Of a DNA stretch of 45,158 nucleotides, positions 41,601-45,158 are shown piece after piece (position 1 is the first letter of the stretch; every line of letters starts with the position of its first letter). The position numbers were made by a program, and so were the translations under genes. The notes under the pieces are model-generated. The model was not told the origin of the DNA, made no database searches, and was given only the letters and a program-made list of their open reading frames with translations. The DNA comes from Deltaproteobacteria bacterium GWF2_42_12 (lineage in GTDB: Bacteria > Desulfobacterota > GWC2-55-46 > UBA9637). The DNA lies in assembly GCA_001797665.1 (NCBI GenBank), contig MGQA01000010.1, positions 1 to 45,158 of the forward strand, read 5' to 3'.

Positions 41601-41784
41601 TGAATGTAAGCGCAAGTATCTGATTTGGATTCACACCGTTTTCAATAAGATGCGCAATCCTGTGCGTAATGACCTTTGTCTTGCCTGTGCCTGCGCCTGC
41701 AATAATGAGCAGAGGCCCATCGCCATGGGTGACTGCAATGAGTTGTTCAGGGTTTAATGGTATTTCATCTGTTAATAGTTGCAT
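38695..41784 (-). CDS. UvrD/Rep-type helicase fused to a RecB-like Fe-S nuclease domain
   Basis: 1029 residues. The SF1A helicase has motif I 'IAGAGTGKTKVITHRI', Ia 'ILALTFTEKAAGEMEER', II 'LVDEFQDTNFAQFQLV', III 'VVGDDDQSIYKFRGA', IV 'LTKNYRSCQPIL', V 'TVHKAKGLEFPVVF' and VI 'EERRLFYVGMTRAMNELYLT'. The C-terminal about 250 residues are a PD-(D/E)xK RecB/AddB-like nuclease ('GRWDLIEERKDGPYIIDFKTSD') framed by four Cys ('LTCPLKYKY' and 'CGYCAFNNIC'), which usually bind a 4Fe-4S cluster. It likely processes DNA ends. Four in-frame repeat inserts (residues about 175-199, 350-362, 386-401 and 510-539) enlarge it. hypD lies 24 nt upstream in the same direction. Confidence 0.92.
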   Translation of the reverse strand: MQLLTDEIPLNPEQLIAVTHGDGPLLIIAGAGTGKTKVITHRIAHLIENGVNPNQILALTFTEKAAGEMEERVDRLVPYGYSNVWISTFHSFGDRILRDNVLEIGLAPDFKVLSEAEKIIFLKEHLFELPLNYYRPLGNPIKYISAITGLISRLKDEDVGVEEYVTYADGLKKLVGETLVVSHREGTSPSPTAQGFGLEQQDELAKTYAKYQELMAKHGYLDFGDQVVLPLKLFRARPHILKRYQEKFRYILVDEFQDTNFAQFQLVKLLSERHKNITVVGDDDQSIYKFRGAAISNVLGFQKIYPDAKLITLTKNYRSCQPILDSAYRLISHNNPDRLEVKSGIDKRLAAEGQGARGKGQVKYLHFDTLIKEAESVAEMIESKVKNPPLPPLEKGGKGGFEKGKDERGLSYKDFAILVRANSDAEPFLKALKDKGIPHRFSGNQGLYSREEIRLLIAFLNVITNFNDSMSLFHLASSEVYQLKAADLIPCHNLSRQSHKPLYYVMKELIGCGMRDVGYGKDKSLIPTSNLQPPISQEGFATITKLIHDIEKYSEMALKESVGKVLYSFLTSPIKAFGDKDTSYLTRLSQENSASAVEKVQNIAKFFELTQHMEATLQVKKVTAFVEYLNILMEAGDNPGTAEPDVEADWVQVLTVHKAKGLEFPVVFMVSLVADRFPRKERREQIELPYALIKDILPSGDFHLQEERRLFYVGMTRAMNELYLTSASDYGGVRAKKISQFVLEALDMPKAETAAVKTKPIEAIKRFAPVEQTEQELPPIPEDAVLSLSYYQIDDYLTCPLKYKYIHILKVPLLPHHTVMYGKAMHEAVSTFFRKKADGNLITLDELIGVFTANWHSAGFVTKEHETQRYEAGKKAIRKFYETQAQNGINPAAIEREFVIDLNMNRLKGRWDLIEERKDGPYIIDFKTSDVREEKAAHKKAKESVQLMLYAMAYKENHKKLPAGCELHFLESGLVGKVAFEEKHIEKVLSMIDEVAKGIRLRDYTAKPEYLNCGYCAFNNICPATARSA
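40170..40255. repeat. In-frame STRR-like array in the helicase gene
   Basis: GGAGGTT-type heptamers (ATGGGAGGTTGGAGGTTGGA...) are followed by CCCATATCCCACATCCCGCATCCC, the same loose mirror design as the intergenic arrays. It encodes about 30 low-complexity residues ('CGMRDVGYGKDKSLIPTSNL...') without breaking the frame. Confidence 0.7.
40582..40627. repeat. In-frame perfect 19-bp inverted repeat in the helicase gene
   Basis: AAATCCCCCCTTACCCCCC (40582-40600) and its exact complement (40609-40627) flank an 8-nt loop. It encodes 'NPPLPPLEKGGKGGF'. Relatives occur in plsC (18091), hypD (41981) and the 43114-43146 intergenic region. Confidence 0.9.
40702..40731. repeat. In-frame short tandem repeat in the helicase gene
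   Basis: Four to five variants of TGCCCCT in tandem encode the 'EGQGARGKGQ' stretch between 'DKRLAA' and 'VKYLHFD'. Confidence 0.65.
41188..41262. repeat. In-frame multi-hairpin element in the helicase gene
   Basis: CTCAAGGC-caaa-GCCTTGAG (41188-41207) is followed by a three-way fold. The outer arms are GTAGGGGA/TCTCCCCTAC, enclosing GGGAGGGG/TCCCCTCCC and GGGAGACC-acaa-GGGTCTCCC (about 41210-41262). It encodes 'VVSHREGTSPSPTAQGFGLE' in a surface region of the 1B-like domain. Confidence 0.8.
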
Positions 41785-41808
41785 AATTTCTGCCTTGGCT
41801 TTTGATTC

Positions 41809-42942
41809 TTAATTCTTAACTCGCTTATACTGATACCACACCCTGCAAGTCCCATCCATAGAAACCATGCATGGGCCATAGGGCGCATCTGGGATGCATG
41901 TGCTTCCGAAGAGAGGACAATCTATTGGTTTTATCTTTCCAATCATTATGAGATGGCAGGAGCAGCCCGGGTTTATATCCAACCCCACTTCACCCCCCTT
42001 TTGCAAAGGGGGGGATGGGGGGTTGGCAAACCTGCATCTTGCATCATACATCTTGTATCTTTCTTTCAAGTTTAAGCCTGACCTCGGTATCTTTCCTATG
42101 CCGCGCCAGTATGCAGGCACAACATCAAAAACTTCTTTGATAGCCATCTGCGCCTTTATGTTTCCCTTCTCATGCACAGCCCTTTGATACACATTTTCAC
42201 ATTTATAAACTCCTTCATTTGTCTGCTTCACAACAGCCAGTATTCCCATAAGAACATCCACGGGCTCAAAGCCTGCTGCAACAGTAGGCATCCTGTATGC
42301 CTCTGGAAAAAGCTGATACTGCTCCAAGCCCATTACTGTGGCAACATGGCCGGGTATGAGAAAACCATCTATGCAAATATCGCCGACCCCTAATAAAAAC
42401 TCCATGGAAGGCGGAATCAGGCGATGGGAAACAAGAATACTGAGGTTTTTGGGAAAATCGGATTGTTGAATGAGTGAAGCCACGCCGCAGGCAGTGGTCT
42501 CAAATCCAACTGCAAAAAGCACAACCTCTTTATCAGTATTTTCTTTTGCAATCTTTATGGCATCAAACGGCCCGTATACAACCCGTATATCAGCGCCTTG
42601 GGTTCTGGCATCAGAGAGAGACCCCCGACCTAAAGGTTGGGGGCTACAGGACGGCACCTTAATCATATCGCCGAAGGTGGCGATTATTGCTTTTTGCTTT
42701 AAAGCAAGCTCAATGGCAAGTTCTATATCATGTCCCGGACAAACGCACACTGGACAGCCAGGGCCTGCAATAACTTCTATATTTTCCGGCAGTAAATCCC
42801 GCAATCCAAAGCGGCTTATAATATTCTCGTGCGTTCCGCATACGTGCATAATCTTTATAGCGCGTTTTAGAGAGACTGTTTTTATTTTTTTAGATAGCCT
42901 GTCAACAATTGTTTTATCTTTGTATATAGAATCTATGACCAT
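41809..42942 (-). CDS. hypD: Hydrogenase expression/formation protein HypD
   Basis: 377 residues from ATG 42942; the open frame continues to 43026 but that part is repeat-derived. Family motifs: 'KIMHVCGTHENIISRFGLRDLLP', 'IAGPGCPVCVCP', 'VVLFAVGFETTACGVA', 'IPPSMEFLL' and C-terminal Fe-S Cys ('GCSCHLIMIGKIKPIDCPLFG', 'CVWY'-type end with 'GTCRVWYQY'). HypD is the iron-sulfur scaffold on which HypCD assembles the Fe(CN)2CO group of NiFe hydrogenases. Two repeat inserts are in frame (residues about 98-107 and 306-321). No other hyp or hydrogenase gene is in the window. Confidence 0.93.
   Translation of the reverse strand: MVIDSIYKDKTIVDRLSKKIKTVSLKRAIKIMHVCGTHENIISRFGLRDLLPENIEVIAGPGCPVCVCPGHDIELAIELALKQKAIIATFGDMIKVPSCSPQPLGRGSLSDARTQGADIRVVYGPFDAIKIAKENTDKEVVLFAVGFETTACGVASLIQQSDFPKNLSILVSHRLIPPSMEFLLGVGDICIDGFLIPGHVATVMGLEQYQLFPEAYRMPTVAAGFEPVDVLMGILAVVKQTNEGVYKCENVYQRAVHEKGNIKAQMAIKEVFDVVPAYWRGIGKIPRSGLNLKERYKMYDARCRFANPPSPPLQKGGEVGLDINPGCSCHLIMIGKIKPIDCPLFGSTCIPDAPYGPCMVSMDGTCRVWYQYKRVKN
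41981..42024. repeat. In-frame C/G palindrome in hypD (insert 2)
   Basis: AACCCCACTTCACCCCCCTT and AAGGGGGGGATGGGGGGTT form the arms around a short TTGC loop. It encodes 'ANPPSPPLQKGGEVGL' just before the Fe-S cysteines. Confidence 0.85.
42622..42643. repeat. In-frame palindrome in hypD (insert 1)
   Basis: CCCCCGACC-TAAA-GGTTGGGGG, 9-bp arms with one wobble, lies in the loop after 'FGDMIKVPS'. Family members run directly from this motif to 'SL.DAR..GADIRVVY', so about ten residues (CSPQPLGRG) are added. Confidence 0.8.
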
Positions 42943-42990
42943 ATTATTAACAGTCTCATTATTGAATTTACATAAATCCAATCCCCGCGC

Positions 42991-43146
42991 TGTCATTCCC
43001 GCAGAGCCTGCCCCTGAAGGTTTCAATCAGGGGTATTAAGCGGGAATCCATTACAAAGACTCTGGATGCGTCCCCCCGAATGTTTCTATCGCCGATAGTA
43101 ACATTCGGGGACGCCCCCCTTTAGAAAAGGGGGGTAAGGGGGGATT
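42991..43146. repeat. Cluster of nested palindromes upstream of hypD
   Basis: Three units lie side by side. (1) TGTCATTCCCGC ... GCGGGAATCCA (42991-43050) is an outer palindrome with CCCCTGA/TCAGGGG (43011-43033) nested inside. (2) GCGTCCCC..GAATGTT / AACATTCGGGGACGC (43068-43114) has CTATCG/CGATAG in its loop. (3) CCCCCC-tttagaaaa-GGGGGG with the TAAGGGGGGATTT tail (about 43114-43146) completes the set. With the following about 100 nt this fills the hypD-lipoprotein gap; I see no gene there. Confidence 0.85.
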
Positions 43147-43254
43147 TGAGGTATTGTCCGAACAAAGGTATAGCAAAAAAGCAGGGTCTAAAAAAATTTA
43201 CGGTAGTTTAAAGACTATTAGCAGAATTAGCTGACTACTGGCGGAGATGGATAA

Positions 43255-44019
43255 TTAGCTTACCTTATCTTTTAACCTTTCGAGTAGTTGCTTGGTGGCT
43301 TTCACGGTCACATCCTTAAGTAAAGGGTGCAATTTTTTGAAATTCACAGATTCGCCAACAGCCCCGATACTGTCGTCCGACTCTGCCCGCACCATGTCTC
43401 TCCATATAATATCTCCGGTTTTATCCGTAGCAGACACAGTTATTATTGCAACACCGTGGTGGTAACCTGCGGCCACAAGACCAAATAATCCAACACCTCT
43501 GAAAGCAAACCCATAAGTCAAATTAATTGTTACTACACCTTCTACCTTTAGGTGTCTTGCGAGCTTAGAAAGTTTTTCTTTGTCTGACAAATATTTATAT
43601 TTCTCGGCAGTAACATACTCCTGCCATAGAACCTTTGGTTCGTCCCCTGAAATATCTGCATATGTCTTGCTCTTTAGAATATTTTCTTCAGGCAAAAGGG
43701 TAAAGTTTTTAGATGTATGAAACTCTTTTAATATCAGAGGTAATGTGTCCTTAAAAATGATGTCGGAATTATTACTGTAGCCTGAGTCTTTTGAGATGGC
43801 TTTTATCAGTCCGGAAGCAGACCTACCTTGGCCTCTTGCTGACCCGCTGCCCAGATCTATAATTTCCGGTAAAGTTACAATAGATACGATTGCATATTTC
43901 TTTGATGGTCCGAATGATTCTGGTTTATACCGTGCAGTTGCGCAACCAGTCAACCATAAAAGAGAAATAAGAACCATACATACAAATCTGCCAAGCAGTT
44001 TTTCCGTTCTAATATTCAT
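43255..44019 (-). CDS. Lipoprotein of unknown function
   Basis: 254 residues. The signal peptide has a lipobox ('LISLLWLTGCAT', Cys about residue 26), so it is lipid-anchored, probably in the outer membrane or periplasmic face. The mature part has alternating beta/alpha segments ('KKYAIVSIVTLPEI', 'LARHLKVEGVVTINLTYGF', 'VAIITVSATDKTGDIIWRDMVRAESDD'). These resemble the small-domain layout of proteins that sum up conserved 'KVEGVV...' lipoprotein folds, but I do not recognise the family. AGGAGTGCT precedes the ATG. It is followed by hypD's repeat region and preceded by ilvE. Confidence 0.75.
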   Translation of the reverse strand: MNIRTEKLLGRFVCMVLISLLWLTGCATARYKPESFGPSKKYAIVSIVTLPEIIDLGSGSARGQGRSASGLIKAISKDSGYSNNSDIIFKDTLPLILKEFHTSKNFTLLPEENILKSKTYADISGDEPKVLWQEYVTAEKYKYLSDKEKLSKLARHLKVEGVVTINLTYGFAFRGVGLFGLVAAGYHHGVAIITVSATDKTGDIIWRDMVRAESDDSIGAVGESVNFKKLHPLLKDVTVKATKQLLERLKDKVS

Positions 44020-44067
44020 AGCACTCCTCCCAAAGATAAGATTAATGACTTCTTGCTTATTAATATT

Positions 44068-44982
44068 TTATAGGTATGCTAACCACATTGCGTATTTTTT
44101 TTCTCTTCCCTTTACTGCATTGAAGAATGTCTCCTGAATTATTTTTGTCACAGGCCCTGGTTTGCCTTCTCCAATCTTTCTGTTATCCACTTCTCTTATG
44201 GGGGTTATCTCAGCGGCTGTGCCTGTGAAGAATGCCTCATCTGCTGTATAAAGTTCGTCACGGCTAAATCTGCCCTCCAGTACCGGTATGCCTTTATCCT
44301 TTGCAATCCGTATAACCGAATCTCGTGTGATGCCTCTGAGAACAGAGGTCAGCGGGGTGGTTTTTAAGAGACCATCCTTAACCATAAAGATATTTTCACC
44401 GCTCCCTTCCGAGATATAGCCATCGGTATCCAGGAGGAGCGCCTCATCATATCCCATAGCAATGACTTCCCGCTTCGCCAGAATAGAATTTACATAGTTT
44501 CCAACAACCTTTGCCTTTGTCATTCCAACATTCACATGGTGTCGCGTAAATGAAGATATCTTTACACGAATCCCTTCTTTGATGGCTTTTTCCCCAAGGT
44601 AAGCCCCCCAGCTCCACACAGCGATTGCAACCTTTACCGGATTATCTTTTGGATATATACCCATGCTTCCTGCACTGAGATAAACCAAGGGCCTAATGTA
44701 TCCCTCTTTCAGGTCATTGACTTTTAGTGTTTCAATGATTGCCTTATTTATATCTTCTCTTGAATATGGAATCTGAACCTGCATTATATGGGCTGATTCA
44801 AAGAGTCTGTCCGTATGCTCTTGAAGTCTGAATACAGCGGATCTTCCATCCTCGCATTTATAACACCGTATTCCTTCAAAGACGCCGAGGCCATAGTGCA
44901 GGGTATGGGTCAGTATATGCACATTAGCATCCTCCCAGTTTACAAATTTTCCATCCATCCAGATTTTTTTTGTTTTTTCCAA
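44068..44982 (-). CDS. ilvE: Branched-chain amino acid aminotransferase
   Basis: 304 residues, class IV PLP aminotransferase. The N-terminus '[35 protein letters not shown]' and '[27 protein letters not shown]' (PLP-binding Lys in 'TKAKVVGNY') identify the IlvE type. '[19 protein letters not shown]' and '[16 protein letters not shown]' complete the active site. It makes Leu, Ile and Val from their 2-oxo acids. AGGAGGAG lies about 8 nt before the ATG. The gene stands alone at the right edge of the window. Confidence 0.96.
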   Translation of the reverse strand: MEKTKKIWMDGKFVNWEDANVHILTHTLHYGLGVFEGIRCYKCEDGRSAVFRLQEHTDRLFESAHIMQVQIPYSREDINKAIIETLKVNDLKEGYIRPLVYLSAGSMGIYPKDNPVKVAIAVWSWGAYLGEKAIKEGIRVKISSFTRHHVNVGMTKAKVVGNYVNSILAKREVIAMGYDEALLLDTDGYISEGSGENIFMVKDGLLKTTPLTSVLRGITRDSVIRIAKDKGIPVLEGRFSRDELYTADEAFFTGTAAEITPIREVDNRKIGEGKPGPVTKIIQETFFNAVKGREKKYAMWLAYL

Positions 44983-45030
44983 AATATGCTCCTCCTAAAG
45001 ACAGAAATTACTAAAATGGAAAGTCAACTA

Positions 45031-45132
45031 CCACCGCCTAAAGGCGGTGGCTTTGAATTCGGCTGTAAGCCGACTATAGTAATGCAACTGCTTAACCCCT
45101 CACCCCAACCCTCTCCCGCAAGGGGAGAGGGA
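45031..45132. repeat. Palindromic repeats at the right edge
   Basis: CCACCGCC-TAAA-GGCGGTGG (45031-45050) is a perfect palindrome, followed by TCGGCT-gta-AGCCGA and by CCCTCTCCC-gcaa-GGGGAGAGGG (45109-45132). The last belongs to the common 'ctcaccccaaccctctccc' repeat class. The first resembles hairpins at IS200/IS605-type ends, but no transposase is in view. Confidence 0.7.
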
Positions 45133-45158
45133 GTTTTAAATATTTCCCCTCCCTTGAT

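Noticed and set aside
42943-43026. N-terminal extension of HypD (MKPSGAGSAGMTARGLD...)
   Set aside because: It is encoded by the ATTCCCGC-type repeat and intergenic DNA; HypD family proteins begin near MVIDSIYKD or later.
45031-45050. IS200/IS605 element end
   Set aside because: The hairpin is similar in style, but no tnpA or tnpB lies beside it in the window, so it is listed only as a palindromic repeat.

Overview
The window looks like a chromosomal segment of a moderately AT-rich Gram-negative bacterium. Two proteins have lipoprotein signals, and the genome carries a beta-type carbonic anhydrase, DksA-family regulator, ThyX, short-form HisG, HypD, a ResB-like protein and cytochrome b. The gene mix and the abundant palindromic repeats remind me of Desulfobacterota or Nitrospirota, but no marker here settles the phylum. 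Most of the 45 kb is housekeeping DNA, with one small accessory island and an unusually dense population of small palindromic repeats.

Layout. 0-5.9 kb: tRNA-Ser(GCU), an orphan cytochrome b, a DUF948/YtxH pair, an adenylate cyclase with an overlapping TPR lipoprotein, and a ResB-like protein. 5.9-9.0 kb: accessory island with a frameshifted remnant that resembles the C-terminus of a REP-associated Y1 transposase, a two-gene AAA ATPase plus TOPRIM/DUF4276-like module (probably anti-phage), and a HigB/HigA-type toxin-antitoxin pair. 9.1-12.1 kb: nicotinate phosphoribosyltransferase, ApbE and a DksA-type regulator. 12.1-17.1 kb: a yybP-ykoY manganese riboswitch with terminator, then carbonic anhydrase, an SPFH protein, a zinc-ribbon protein and a Ca/Mn-type P-type ATPase. 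17.4-22.5 kb: plsC, and on the minus strand rpmE-thyX-prfA-murA-hisG. 23.2-28.4 kb: dnaK, a cbpA-type dnaJ and a ClpA/C-like unfoldase. 28.5-33.9 kb: universal stress protein, mgtE, recO, glyQ and a polyprenyl diphosphate synthase. 33.9-45.1 kb: uvrB, a sensor kinase, a UvrD/RecB-like helicase-nuclease, hypD, a lipoprotein of unknown function and ilvE.

Three themes stand out. (1) A manganese riboswitch controls a transcription unit that starts with a carbonic anhydrase, not with the usual exporter; a Ca/Mn-type P-type ATPase lies three genes downstream. (2) Small palindromic elements have spread through the segment. One class (28-30 bp) sits between direct TTTAC/GTAAA repeats; twice it lies exactly at a stop codon and once inside a larger repeat whose sister copies preserve the empty site. 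Other palindromes are inserted in frame in nicotinate phosphoribosyltransferase, the P-type ATPase, PlsC, HisG, the UvrD-like helicase and HypD, adding about 10-30 residues each without breaking the frame. (3) Several genes (plsC, the sensor kinase, uvrB, higB) have a good sigma70-type promoter whose -10 box ends only 6-7 nt before the start codon with no Shine-Dalgarno, which suggests leaderless mRNAs; dksA and resB are nearly so.

Functional calls rest on motifs read by eye. Promoters, riboswitch boundaries and repeat-family assignments have not been tested computationally.
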